A stretch of 64,000 nucleotides of DNA from Nocardia australiensis. GTDB taxonomy: Bacteria; Actinomycetota; Actinomycetes; Mycobacteriales; Mycobacteriaceae. Below the pieces are notes generated by a model. The model was not told the DNA's origin and made no database searches. It worked only from the letters and a program-made list of their open reading frames with translations. This document shows positions 14,366 through 23,534 of the stretch, piece by piece; the stretch's first letter is position 1; each line of letters starts with the position of its first letter. The stretch covers positions 310,001 to 374,000 of the forward strand of contig NZ_JAJFZM010000016.1 of NCBI RefSeq assembly GCF_020733705.1, given 5' to 3'. A program made the position numbers and the translations under genes.

Positions 14366-17287
14366 TTGACCGACCTGATCCACTCTTCCGCTACAGCGAA
14401 ACCCGCTGTGCCCAACTCCGAGACCGCCCCTGCTCCAGGCCGCGATCCGCACGGATCATCCGACGCGCCTGCAGGTGGACGCGTCCGGGTGATCCGCGAG
14501 GGAGTGGCGTCCTACCTACCGGACATCGACCCGGAGGAAACCTCCGAATGGCTCGAATCGTTCGATGACATGCTCGACCGGGAAGGCCCGGGCCGAGCGC
14601 GCTACCTCATGCTGCGTTTGCTCGAGCGTGCCGGTGAGCGCCGGGTCGCCATCCCCTCCCTGACTTCGACCGACTACGTCAATACGATTCCCACCGAAAA
14701 CGAGCCGTGGTTCCCCGGCGACGAAGAGGTGGAGCGACGCTTCCGCGCCTGGATCCGCTGGAACGCGGCGATCATGGTGCATCGCGCACAGCGTCCGGGA
14801 ATCGGTGTGGGCGGCCACATTTCGACCTACGCGTCCTCGGCGGCGCTGTATGAGGTCGGCTTCAACCACTTCTTCCGCGGCAAAGACCATTCCGGCGGCG
14901 GCGACTCGATCTTCATCCAGGGCCACGCCTCGCCCGGCATCTATGCTCGAGCGTTCCTGGAGGGCCGGCTCAGCGCCGACCGGATGGACGGCTTCCGACA
15001 GGAGTACAGCCACGGCGGCCCGGGCAAGGGATTGCCGTCGTATCCGCATCCGCGCCTGCTGAACAACTTCTGGGAATTCCCCACGGTGTCGATGGGCCTC
15101 GGCCCGATGAACGCCATCTACCAGGCGCGGTTCAACCACTACCTGCACGATCGCGGTATCAAGGACACCTCTGACCAGCATGTGTGGGCGTTCCTCGGCG
15201 ACGGCGAGATGGACGAGCCGGAGTCGCGCGGGCTCGCGCAGGTCGCGGCAATGGAGAGCCTCGATAATCTGACTTTCGTCGTCAACTGCAATCTGCAGCG
15301 TCTCGACGGCCCGGTTCGCGGTAACGGCAAGATTATTCAGGAACTCGAGTCGTTCTTCCGCGGTGCGGGCTGGAACGTCATCAAGGTCATCTGGGGCCGT
15401 GAGTGGGACGCGCTACTCGGCGCCGATCGCGATGGGGCGCTGGTGAATCTGATGAACAGCACGCCCGACGGCGACTACCAGACCTACAAGGCCAATGACG
15501 GCGCGTATGTGCGCGATCATTTCTTCGGCCGTGACCCGCGTACCAAGGCGCTGGTGCAGGATCTGTCGGATCAGGAGATCTGGAATCTCAAGCGAGGTGG
15601 CCACGACTACCGCAAGGTCTACGCCGCCTACGCCGCCGCGATGGCGCACAAGGGTCAGCCGACGGTGATCCTGGCCAAAACCATCAAGGGTTACACCCTC
15701 GGTAAGCACTTCGAGGGCCGTAACGCCACGCATCAGATGAAGAAGCTGACGCTGCAGGACCTCAAGGATTTCCGTGACCTGCAACGGATTCCGATCAGCG
15801 ACGCCGAGCTCGAGAAGGATCCGTACCTGCCGCCGTACTACCACCCGGGTATGGAGGCGCGCGAGATCCAGTACATGCTCGACCGTCGTAAGGCGCTCGG
15901 TGGCTACCTGCCCGAGCGACGTGCCACAGCTAAGCCTCTGCAACTTCCCGGCGACGAGGCGTATCGCTCGGTGCGCAAGGGTTCGGGTAAGCAGAACGTG
16001 GCGACGACGATGGCGCTGGTGCGGCTGATGAAGGAGCTGCTGCGCGACAAGGAAATCGGCAAGCGGATCGTTCCGATCATCCCGGACGAGGCTCGTACCT
16101 TCGGTATGGACTCCTGGTTCCCTTCGTTGAAGATCTACAATCGAAACGGCCAGTTGTACACATCGGTCGACGCCGATTTGATGCTTGCCTACAAAGAGAG
16201 CTCGGTCGGGCAGATTCTGCACGAGGGCATCAACGAGGCCGGATCGACCGCGTCGTTCACCGCCGTGGGTACCTCGTACGCGACGCACGGCGAACCGATG
16301 ATCCCGCTGTACATCTTCTATTCGATGTTCGGCTTCCAGCGCACCGGCGATGGACTGTGGGCGGCCGCGGACCAATTGGCGCGCGGTTTCGTACTCGGAG
16401 CAACTGCCGGGCGAACCACGTTGACCGGTGAGGGGCTGCAGCACAACGACGGCCACTCGCTGCTGTTGGCATCCACCAACCCGGCCGTTGTCACCTACGA
16501 TCCGGCGTTCGCCTTCGAGCTCGCGCACATCGTGCGCGACGGGTTGCGCCGGATGTACGGCGGCGGCACCCCGCAGATCGGGCCCGGCACGTTGCCGGGA
16601 GCCGTTTCGCATGGCGCGGAATCGGCGGGCAACTTCGGTGGCGAGGACATTTTCTACTACATCACCCTGTACAACGAGCCCTACCAGCAACCGGCGGAAC
16701 CGGAGGGGCTCGATATCGCCGGTCTACTCAAGGGCATCTATCTGTACTCCCGTGGTGGCGCGGGTGATGTGCGCGCGCAGATCCTGGTCTCCGGCGTTAC
16801 GGTGCCCGACGGATTGCGTGCTCAGGCGCTGCTCGCGAAGCGGTGGGGTGTGCAGGCGGATGTCTGGTCGGTGACCTCCTGGGGCGAACTCCGCAAGGAG
16901 GCGCTCGACATGGAGATCGCGAACCTGCGGATCCCGGGCACCGACGCGGGCGTCCCGTATGTCACGCAGGCGCTCTCTCAGGTCGAAGGGCCCTATGTCG
17001 CCGCGACGGATTGGATCCGCGCGGTACCCGACCAGGTTCGCAAGTGGGTTCCAGGCGACTTCACCACCCTCGGGACGGATGGCTTCGGCTTCTCCGACAC
17101 GCGGCCCGCCGCGCGGCGAGTGTTCAACGTGGACGCGGAATCCATCGTGATCGCCGCCCTCACCGGCCTGGTCAGGGCGGGCAAGATCGACCACGCGACG
17201 CTGGCAACGGCCGCCGCCGAATACCGTATCGATGACGTGGGCGCCGCGCCGAAATCGGTGGCAAGCGGCGCCGGAGACGGCGAGTAG
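14366..17287 (+). CDS. aceE: Pyruvate dehydrogenase E1 component, homodimeric type
   Basis: An approximately 973-residue thiamine-diphosphate enzyme that decarboxylates pyruvate and passes the acetyl group to the E2 lipoyl domains. The ThDP motif is visible as FLGDGEMDEPESRG followed by NLTFVVNCNLQ, and the substrate and active-site regions include HASPGIYARAFLEGR, GKDHSGGGD, and LTGEGLQHNDGHS with the active-site His. The start is uncertain: ATG 14339 has no good ribosome site, whereas TTG 14366 follows GAGGAG by 5 bp and gives MTDLIHSS, so I prefer it. Length agrees with the 900-residue homodimeric E1 of actinobacteria. It is divergent from the lipoprotein and followed closely by the PucR regulator. 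Confidence 0.95.
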   Translation: MTDLIHSSATAKPAVPNSETAPAPGRDPHGSSDAPAGGRVRVIREGVASYLPDIDPEETSEWLESFDDMLDREGPGRARYLMLRLLERAGERRVAIPSLTSTDYVNTIPTENEPWFPGDEEVERRFRAWIRWNAAIMVHRAQRPGIGVGGHISTYASSAALYEVGFNHFFRGKDHSGGGDSIFIQGHASPGIYARAFLEGRLSADRMDGFRQEYSHGGPGKGLPSYPHPRLLNNFWEFPTVSMGLGPMNAIYQARFNHYLHDRGIKDTSDQHVWAFLGDGEMDEPESRGLAQVAAMESLDNLTFVVNCNLQRLDGPVRGNGKIIQELESFFRGAGWNVIKVIWGREWDALLGADRDGALVNLMNSTPDGDYQTYKANDGAYVRDHFFGRDPRTKALVQDLSDQEIWNLKRGGHDYRKVYAAYAAAMAHKGQPTVILAKTIKGYTLGKHFEGRNATHQMKKLTLQDLKDFRDLQRIPISDAELEKDPYLPPYYHPGMEAREIQYMLDRRKALGGYLPERRATAKPLQLPGDEAYRSVRKGSGKQNVATTMALVRLMKELLRDKEIGKRIVPIIPDEARTFGMDSWFPSLKIYNRNGQLYTSVDADLMLAYKESSVGQILHEGINEAGSTASFTAVGTSYATHGEPMIPLYIFYSMFGFQRTGDGLWAAADQLARGFVLGATAGRTTLTGEGLQHNDGHSLLLASTNPAVVTYDPAFAFELAHIVRDGLRRMYGGGTPQIGPGTLPGAVSHGAESAGNFGGEDIFYYITLYNEPYQQPAEPEGLDIAGLLKGIYLYSRGGAGDVRAQILVSGVTVPDGLRAQALLAKRWGVQADVWSVTSWGELRKEALDMEIANLRIPGTDAGVPYVTQALSQVEGPYVAATDWIRAVPDQVRKWVPGDFTTLGTDGFGFSDTRPAARRVFNVDAESIVIAALTGLVRAGKIDHATLATAAAEYRIDDVGAAPKSVASGAGDGE

Positions 17288-17298
17288 CGGACGATTGC

Positions 17299-18633
17299 AT
17301 GGTGGACCGTAAACCGCCGAGGCCGCGACGGATCTCCGAAGGCTCTGCCGAGCACGAGGTGTATCTGCCGACGGGCGCGCTCTCCCCGAACCGGCAAACC
17401 CGTGACCCGCTTCCCGACACGTTGCTCAAACGCGTGAAGCAGTTCTCGGGTCGGCTTTCCACCGAGGCGGTGGGGTCGATGCAGGATCGGTTGCCGTTCT
17501 TCGCCGATCTGGATGCCGCGCAGCGCGCGGGCGTGCAGATGCTGGTGCAGACCGCGGTGGTGAACTTCCTGGAATGGTTGCAGGATCCCGACAGCGACAT
17601 CAGGTTCAGTCTGGATGCCTTCCAGGTGATTCCACAGGATCTGGCGCGGCGACTCACGCTGCGCCAGACCGTGGACATGGTCCGGGTGGCAATGGAGTTC
17701 TTCGAACAGTGGCTGCCCGCGCTCGCCCGCAACGACCGGCAGCTGGTCGCGCTCACCGAGGCGGTGTTGCGGTACGGTCGTGAGCTCGGATTCGCCGCCG
17801 CCTCGGTGTACGCGAGCGCCGCGGAATCCCGTGGCGCCTGGGATACCCGCCTCGAGGCCCTGGTCGTGGACGCGGTGGTCCGCGGCGATACCGGCCCGGA
17901 CATGTTGTCGCGGGCCGCGACCTTGAACTGGGACGCGACCGCGCCTGCGACGGTGCTTGTCGGTACGCCGCCGGGGGACCAGGGTGTCTCGATGCTCGGG
18001 TCGGTACACACCATCGCCGCTCGCCACAGCCGGGCGGCGCTGGCGGTGGTGCAGGGATCGCGGCTGGTGATGGTGGTCAGCGGTCAGTTGGGGGACACCT
18101 CATATGTGTCACCGTTCCTCGCGGACCTGCTGGCCGAGGTGTTCTCCGATGGCCCAGTGGTGATCGGACCGACCACCCGAACCCTTGGCGCGGCGCATGC
18201 CAGCGCGCTGGAAGCGCTTGCCGGAATGGAGGCCGTGGTGGGCTGGCGCGGGGCACCGCGACCCGTACACGCGGCCGAATTGCTGCCCGAACGAGCGCTG
18301 CTCGGCGACCGAGCTGCGGTGGACGCGCTGAACGAGTATCTTGTCCTTCCGTTGGCTGCGGCGGGTTCGTCGCTGGCGGACACGCTCGAGGCCTATCTGG
18401 ATTGTGGTGGCGCTGTCGAGACGTGCGCCCGTCAGCTGTACGTACATCCAAATACCGTTCGCTACCGTCTTAAACGAATAGCCGAAATCACCGGGCGCGA
18501 TCCGATGAACCCACGGGATGCCTATGTGCTCCGGATCGCGGCAACGGTAGGTCGTTTGACACGAACTCGTAACGAATCATCACCTTCTGCCTCAGAGGCC
18601 ACTCGCCTTTCCTCGGGTCACGAGGGCCTGTAA
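17299..18633 (+). CDS. mabR: PucR-family transcriptional regulator, probable MabR orthologue
   Basis: A 444-residue protein ending in a classical HTH, CARQLYVHPNTVRYRLKRIAEITGRDP, the signature of the PucR C-terminal helix-turn-helix. A GGDEF-like middle part (VLVGTPPGDQG, HSRAALAVVQGSRLVMVV) precedes it. It lies between aceE and fabD, as MabR (Rv2242) does in mycobacteria, where it regulates the FAS-II genes. It starts 12 bp after the aceE stop, so translation may be coupled. A TTTTGT-N9-ACAAAA palindrome stands just before fabD. Confidence 0.85.
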   Translation: MVDRKPPRPRRISEGSAEHEVYLPTGALSPNRQTRDPLPDTLLKRVKQFSGRLSTEAVGSMQDRLPFFADLDAAQRAGVQMLVQTAVVNFLEWLQDPDSDIRFSLDAFQVIPQDLARRLTLRQTVDMVRVAMEFFEQWLPALARNDRQLVALTEAVLRYGRELGFAAASVYASAAESRGAWDTRLEALVVDAVVRGDTGPDMLSRAATLNWDATAPATVLVGTPPGDQGVSMLGSVHTIAARHSRAALAVVQGSRLVMVVSGQLGDTSYVSPFLADLLAEVFSDGPVVIGPTTRTLGAAHASALEALAGMEAVVGWRGAPRPVHAAELLPERALLGDRAAVDALNEYLVLPLAAAGSSLADTLEAYLDCGGAVETCARQLYVHPNTVRYRLKRIAEITGRDPMNPRDAYVLRIAATVGRLTRTRNESSPSASEATRLSSGHEGL

Positions 18634-18673
18634 CAGAACATGCGATTCGGTCGATCCGGACATCTCACGTGGC

Positions 18674-18696
18674 CTTTTGTGGGACCCCCACAAAAG
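18674..18696. promoter_or_regulatory. MabR-box-like palindrome upstream of fabD
   Basis: Arms CTTTTGTGGG and CCCACAAAAG around an ACC centre. The outer TTTTGT-N9-ACAAAA is the pattern I recall as the MabR site. It lies 66-88 bp before fabD, and the regulator gene is directly upstream, making autoregulated FAS-II control likely. As a 10-bp hairpin without a T-tract it is less likely to be a terminator. Confidence 0.55.
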
Positions 18697-18761
18697 CAGT
18701 CGACAAGCTTCATTCGCGTCGACATCTCGTGCGGGCCACCTCACAGTGTTTTCTTAGAGGT

Positions 18762-19676
18762 GTGATCGCGTTGTTCGCCCCTGGACAGGGGTCCCAGACA
18801 CCCGGCATGCTCGTGCCTTGGCTCGACCTCCCCGGCGCGATAGATCGCCTCGCCATCTGGTCCAAGGCCTCCGGCCTTGATCTGGTTCGTCTCGGTACCA
18901 CCGCGACGGCCGAGGAGATCACCGACACCGCCGTTACCCAACCGCTCGTTGTCGCCGCTGCGCTGCTCGCGTTCGCGGAAATCGAGCCGAATTCACTGCC
19001 GGCCGATACCATCGTCGCCGGACACTCGGTCGGTGAACTTGCCGCAGCCGCTGTCGCTGGAGTCATAACCGACGACGACGCGGTCGCCCTGGCTGCCATC
19101 CGCGGTGCGGAGATGGCCAAGGCGTGCGCGCTGGACCCGACCGGAATGTCCGCGGTACTCGGTGGCGATGAGGCCACCGTGCTCACTCGACTCGCGGAGC
19201 TCGACCTCGTTCCGGCCAACCGGAACGCGACGGGCCAGATCGTCGCCGCGGGCCGGCTCGACGCGCTGGCGGAACTCGCCGCGAACCCACCCGAAAAGGC
19301 TCGGGTACGTGCCCTGTCCGTCGCGGGGGCTTTCCACACCACGTTCATGGGTCCGGCCCAGGATGCGGTGACGGAAGCTGTGAGCAAGATCTCGCCGAAC
19401 AACCCGACTCGGACGCTGCTGTCGAACTTCGACGGCAAGCCGGTCGTCTCGGGCGCCGACGCGATCGTTAAGCTCGCCGCGCAGGTCACCCGGCCCGTCC
19501 GATGGGACCTGTGCACCGAAACCGCCAGGCAAGCCGGGGTTTCGGCGGTGGTGGAGTTACCGCCGGCGGGCACACTCGTCGGCATCGCAAAACGGGAACT
19601 GAAGGGCACGCCGACGCTGGCCCTGAAGACTCCCGAAGACCTCCCCGCATTGGCCGGGCTGACCAGTTCCGGCTAG
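18762..19676 (+). CDS. fabD: Malonyl-CoA:ACP transacylase
   Basis: A 304-residue acyltransferase starting at a GTG preceded by TAGAGG. It reads VIALFAPGQGSQTPGMLVPWL, the nucleophile elbow GHSVGELAAAAVAG, and AFHTTFMGPA with the active-site His, followed by a typical C-terminus. FabD loads malonyl groups onto AcpM for FAS-II chain elongation of meromycolate precursors. It begins the fabD-acpM-kas-accD6 operon, with 117, 10 and 125 bp gaps after it. Confidence 0.95.
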   Translation: MIALFAPGQGSQTPGMLVPWLDLPGAIDRLAIWSKASGLDLVRLGTTATAEEITDTAVTQPLVVAAALLAFAEIEPNSLPADTIVAGHSVGELAAAAVAGVITDDDAVALAAIRGAEMAKACALDPTGMSAVLGGDEATVLTRLAELDLVPANRNATGQIVAAGRLDALAELAANPPEKARVRALSVAGAFHTTFMGPAQDAVTEAVSKISPNNPTRTLLSNFDGKPVVSGADAIVKLAAQVTRPVRWDLCTETARQAGVSAVVELPPAGTLVGIAKRELKGTPTLALKTPEDLPALAGLTSSG

Positions 19677-19793
19677 CTTTCCCTGCGGTCGTGTAACCAA
19701 ACGCACGACCGCGACCGAGTGGGTGCGTAACTATCGTCCCGCTCGATCCGAAAACAGTAGAGCCCTACAAAGTAACAAGAAGGGAGCCACGAC

Positions 19794-20096
19794 GTGGCCG
19801 CTCTGACCCAGGAACAAATCGTCGAGGAACTCGGCAAGATCATCGAAGAGGTTACGGGTATCGAACCCTCCGAGGTGACGCTCGAGAAGTCCTTCGTCGA
19901 TGACCTGGACATCGACTCGCTGTCCATGGTCGAAATCGCAGTGCAGACCGAGGACAAGTACGGCGTGAAGATCCCGGATGAGGATCTGGCCAGCCTGAAG
20001 ACTGTCGGCGACGCAGTCGGCTACATCCAGAAGCTCGAGGCGGAGAATTCGGATGCCGCCGCGGAGCTCAAGGCCAAGTTCGACAACGCCGAGTAG
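19794..20096 (+). CDS. acpM: Meromycolate extension acyl carrier protein
   Basis: A 100-residue acidic carrier protein. The phosphopantetheine serine lies in DDLDIDSLSMVEIAVQTED (DSL motif, Ser about 42). It is longer than E. coli ACP, with a C-terminal extension (LEAENSDAAAELKAKFDNAE), the mark of AcpM-type proteins that carry long-chain mycolate intermediates. GTG start with AAGGGAGCC just upstream. It is the central carrier used by FabD, Kas and the FAS-II reductases. Confidence 0.95.
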   Translation: MAALTQEQIVEELGKIIEEVTGIEPSEVTLEKSFVDDLDIDSLSMVEIAVQTEDKYGVKIPDEDLASLKTVGDAVGYIQKLEAENSDAAAELKAKFDNAE

Positions 20097-20106
20097 GGCT
20101 GACACT

Positions 20107-21357
20107 GTGACCACTCCTTCCACCTTGAACGGGAACTTCCCCAACGTCGTCGTCACGAGCATGGCGGCGACCACGTCGATCGCTGGTGACGTCGATGCGA
20201 CGTGGAAGGGACTCCTCAACGGCGAGAGCGGTATCGACGTTCTCGAGGATTCCTTCATCGAGGAGTACGACCTTCCGGTCCGCATCGGCGGTCACCTGAA
20301 GGTTCGGCCCGAGACCCTGCTGACCCGAGTCGAGTGCCGGCGCATGGCGTACGTCGAGCAGCTCGCGACCGTGCTCGGTCGTGAGGTCTGGCGTAACGCG
20401 GGCAGCCCGGAAGTCGACCCGGAACGGCTGGGTGTGGCAATCGGCACCGGACTCGGTGGCGGTGACGCCCTCATCGACTCGGTCGACAAGCTGAAGAACG
20501 GTGGCTATCGCAAGATTTCGCCGCTGGCTGTTCAGATGGTCATGCCGAACGGCCCCTCGGCCGTTGTTGGTCTCGAATTGAAGGCCAGGGCAGGAGTGGT
20601 CACTCCGGTCTCGGCGTGCTCGTCCGGCTCCGAGGCCATCGCTAATGCGTGGCGAATGATCGTCATGGGTGACGCGGACATCGTCGTCACCGGTGGCGTC
20701 GAAGGCTTTATCGACGCGGTGCCGATTGCGGCGTTCACCATGATGCGTGCGATGAGCACTCGTAACGACGACCCGAAGGGTGCCTCGCGTCCGTTCGACA
20801 AGGATCGTGACGGGTTCGTTTTCGGTGAGGCCGGTGCGCTCATGGTCATCGAGACCGAGGAGCACGCCAAGGCACGCGGGGCCACGATCCACGCCCGCGT
20901 GCTCGGCGCCGGTATCACCTCCGATGGCTTCCATCTCGTAGCTCCTGCTCCCGATGGCAATGGCGCCGCGCGCGCGATGACAAGGGCGATGCAGACCGCT
21001 GGTCTGACCAAGAACGACATCACCCACGTCAACGCGCACGCGACCGCCACCCCGATCGGCGACACCGCCGAGGCGCGGGCGATCAACCTGGCCGTGGGTA
21101 ACCACGCGTCGGTATACGCGCCGAAATCAGCACTGGGTCACTCGATCGGCGCCGTCGGTGCCCTCGAGTCGGTGCTCACCGTGCTCAGCATCCGGGACGG
21201 CATCGTTCCGCCGACGCTGAACCTGGAAAACCTCGATCCGGAGATCGATCTGGACGTGGTGCACGGCGAGGCTCGCCGCCAGGAGATCGAGTACGCGATC
21301 AACAACTCTTTCGGTTTCGGTGGGCACAATGTGGCGCTCGCCTTCGGTCGGGCATAG
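20107..21357 (+). CDS. kasA: Beta-ketoacyl-ACP synthase (KasA/KasB type)
   Basis: A 416-residue condensing enzyme starting at the GTG 20107, 10 bp after acpM. The catalytic cysteine is in VSACSSGSEAIANAWR, with the two histidines in NAHATATPIGDTAEA and KSALGHSIGAVGAL. It opens TTPSTLNGNFPNVVVTSMAA, as in mycobacterial KasA. Mycobacteria have kasA and kasB in tandem here, but this locus goes straight to accD6, so only one Kas is present at this site; the choice of symbol is arbitrary. Role: elongation of meromycolate or long-chain fatty acyl-ACP. Confidence 0.93.
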   Translation: MTTPSTLNGNFPNVVVTSMAATTSIAGDVDATWKGLLNGESGIDVLEDSFIEEYDLPVRIGGHLKVRPETLLTRVECRRMAYVEQLATVLGREVWRNAGSPEVDPERLGVAIGTGLGGGDALIDSVDKLKNGGYRKISPLAVQMVMPNGPSAVVGLELKARAGVVTPVSACSSGSEAIANAWRMIVMGDADIVVTGGVEGFIDAVPIAAFTMMRAMSTRNDDPKGASRPFDKDRDGFVFGEAGALMVIETEEHAKARGATIHARVLGAGITSDGFHLVAPAPDGNGAARAMTRAMQTAGLTKNDITHVNAHATATPIGDTAEARAINLAVGNHASVYAPKSALGHSIGAVGALESVLTVLSIRDGIVPPTLNLENLDPEIDLDVVHGEARRQEIEYAINNSFGFGGHNVALAFGRA

Positions 21358-21482
21358 CCGCACCGATCGACTGCACAACGATCCCGGTGGGGTCGGCCAA
21401 TTGAATTGGCTCGACCCCACCGTGGTTCGACATACGCAGCCGCGGCAGCGGCGCACTTCATAGAGGTGAGGAGACAAACGCG

Positions 21483-22916
21483 ATGACAATCATGGCCCCC
21501 GCGTTTCAGCCCGAAACAGCAACCGACCCGCGTGACCCGCTTGGTCGGCTGCAACGCTTCTTCGATCCCGGTACAGTCCTACCGCTACATCCGCGTGACA
21601 AGTCCGGTGTGCTCGCCGCCATCGGTGAGGTCGACGGAGTACGCACCGTCGCCTACTGCTCCGACGCCACCGTCATGGGCGGCGCGATGGGCGTGGAAGG
21701 CTGCAAGCACATCGTCGACGCGATCGACACCGCTATCGACTCCGGCATTCCGGTTGTCGGCATCTGGCATTCCGGCGGCGCCCGGCTCGCCGAAGGGGTC
21801 GAGGCACTGCACGCCGTCGGCCTGGTCTTCGAGGCCATGGTCCGGGCATCAGGCCTGGTCCCGCAGCTTTCGGTCGTTCTCGGCTTCGCGGCCGGTGGCG
21901 CTGCCTACGGCCCCGCGCTGACCGACATCGTCATCATGGCGCCCGAGGGCCGGGTCTTCGTGACCGGTCCGGACGTGGTGCGCAGCGTGACCGGCGAGCA
22001 GGTCGACATGGCGACCCTCGGTGGCCCGGAGACGCACGGCAAGAAGTCCGGTGTGACCCATATCGTCGCCACTGACGAGGCCGATGCGCTGCATCGGGGT
22101 CGTCGGCTGGTGTCGATGTTCGCCGAACAGGGCGAGTTCGATCTGGTTGCCGCCGAACACGGTGACGTCGACCTGAAGGCGATGATGCCGGCGTCGGCCA
22201 AACGTGCCTACGACGTCAAGCCGATCATCCACGAGCTGCTCGACAACGTCGACGGTGAGTCCTCGTTCGAGGAGCTGCAGGGTGGTTACGCACGCAGCAT
22301 CGTCACCGGGCTCGGTCGGCTCGGCGGTCGTACGATAGGCGTGCTCGCGAACAACCCGATCCGGCTCGGCGGGTGCCTGAACTCCGAAAGCGCCGAGAAG
22401 GCAGCACGTTTCGTGCGGCTGTGCGACGCCTTCGGTATCCCGCTGATCGTGGTCACCGATGTTCCCGGCTACCTGCCCGGCGTCAGCATGGAGTGGGAAG
22501 GCGTGGTGCGCCGTGGCGCGAAGCTGCTGCACGCGTTCGCCGAAGCACGGGTACCACGTGTCACGCTGGTGACCAGGAAGATCTATGGCGGCGCCTACAT
22601 CGCCATGAACGCCCGTTCGCTTGGCGCGACCGCGGTGTACGCGTGGCCCGGCTCCGAGGTCGCCGTTATGGGCGCCAAGGCCGCCGTCGGCATTCTGCAT
22701 AAGAAGGCACTGGCCGCGGCGCCGGACGACGAGCGTGAGGCGCTGCACGAACGTCTCACCGCAGAGCATGAGCAGATCGCCGGTGGTGTGGAGCGTGCTA
22801 TCGCGATCGGTGTCGTCGACGAGGTCATCGACCCGGCGAAGACCCGTAGCACCGTCGCCGCCGCGTTGGCCTCGGCGCCGGCGCGCAAGAGTCACCACAA
22901 GAACATTCCGCTGTAA
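21483..22916 (+). CDS. accD6: Acyl-CoA carboxylase carboxyltransferase subunit AccD6
   Basis: A 477-residue carboxyltransferase beta subunit. Crotonase-like oxyanion-loop regions are seen as HSGGARLAEGVEALHA, GFAAGGAAYGPALTD, and the C-terminal VTRKIYGGAYIAMNARSLGATA with GVVDEVIDPAKTRS. Substrate is acetyl-CoA and propionyl-CoA in the mycobacterial orthologue, supplying malonyl-CoA to FAS-II. It is the last gene before a strong intrinsic terminator, so the aceE-to-accD6 block may end here. RBS is GAGG before ATG 21483. Confidence 0.93.
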   Translation: MTIMAPAFQPETATDPRDPLGRLQRFFDPGTVLPLHPRDKSGVLAAIGEVDGVRTVAYCSDATVMGGAMGVEGCKHIVDAIDTAIDSGIPVVGIWHSGGARLAEGVEALHAVGLVFEAMVRASGLVPQLSVVLGFAAGGAAYGPALTDIVIMAPEGRVFVTGPDVVRSVTGEQVDMATLGGPETHGKKSGVTHIVATDEADALHRGRRLVSMFAEQGEFDLVAAEHGDVDLKAMMPASAKRAYDVKPIIHELLDNVDGESSFEELQGGYARSIVTGLGRLGGRTIGVLANNPIRLGGCLNSESAEKAARFVRLCDAFGIPLIVVTDVPGYLPGVSMEWEGVVRRGAKLLHAFAEARVPRVTLVTRKIYGGAYIAMNARSLGATAVYAWPGSEVAVMGAKAAVGILHKKALAAAPDDEREALHERLTAEHEQIAGGVERAIAIGVVDEVIDPAKTRSTVAAALASAPARKSHHKNIPL

Positions 22917-22931
22917 GGGCGGGAAAGAGTT

Positions 22932-22964
22932 GGGCTCCGGGATATCCCGGAGCCCATTCTTTTT
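22932..22964 (+). terminator. Rho-independent terminator after accD6
   Basis: Perfect hairpin with arms GGGCTCCGGGAT and ATCCCGGAGCCC at 22932-22955, followed by a T-rich tract (ATTCTTTTT). It lies 15 bp after the accD6 stop codon and before the HxlR gene. Confidence 0.9.
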
Positions 22965-23035
22965 GCCCTGATCCGATGACCGGCTATTCGCCTCGACAAG
23001 ACCGCCGCGCGATGACGGCTGCGTAGCATCGAGAG

Positions 23036-23521
23036 GTGCGCTATGAGGAACTGGCCGATGTGCCGTGCTCGATCACGCGTCCGCTCGTAATATTCGGCGA
23101 CCGCTGGACACTGCTGATCCTGAAGTATTCGTTCTCGGGGATCCGCCGATTCAACGCATTCCAGAGCACGCTCGGCATCTCGCGCAGTCGGCTACAGGAT
23201 CGGCTCGATCGATTGATCGAACACGGGATTCTGGTGAAACAGAAGGCGGCGGGGGGTGCTCACGAGGAATATCGGCTCACCCCGAAGGGACATGACATCT
23301 ATCCGATTCTCCTGGCGATTCGGGACTGGGGCGATATCTATATGGCGCCGGAGGGGCCGCCGGTGGAGTATCGGCATCGCGACTGCACCGGCGAGGCGCA
23401 CGTGAAACTCGAATGCGATGTGTGTGGGACCGAGCTCACCGCACGTGAGGTGATGCCATTGCCCGGGCCCGGCCTGGCCGTTTCGGAGGCGGCGGCCGGG
23501 GCGCGGAGTTCGGTTCGGTAG
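23036..23521 (+). CDS. HxlR-family winged-helix regulator
   Basis: A 161-residue protein with the HxlR core: CSITRPLVIFGDRWTLLILKY, then FSGIRRFNAFQSTLGISRSRL and QDRLDRLIEHGILVKQ, the wing EEYRLTPKGHDIYPILLAI. Members respond to aldehydes, quinones or redox stress and repress nearby oxidoreductase genes. The adjacent nitroreductase is convergent, ending 14 bp away, so it is a plausible but not certain target. The C-terminus carries a CDVCGTEL pair of cysteines (residues about 123-126) that could sense oxidants or bind zinc. GTG start at 23036. Confidence 0.85.
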   Translation: MRYEELADVPCSITRPLVIFGDRWTLLILKYSFSGIRRFNAFQSTLGISRSRLQDRLDRLIEHGILVKQKAAGGAHEEYRLTPKGHDIYPILLAIRDWGDIYMAPEGPPVEYRHRDCTGEAHVKLECDVCGTELTAREVMPLPGPGLAVSEAAAGARSSVR

Positions 23522-23534
23522 GGCGCAGGGTGCG

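Noticed and set aside
15413..16690. 425-codon antisense frame in aceE
   Set aside because: No motif, no ribosome site, and the plus-strand gene is unequivocal.
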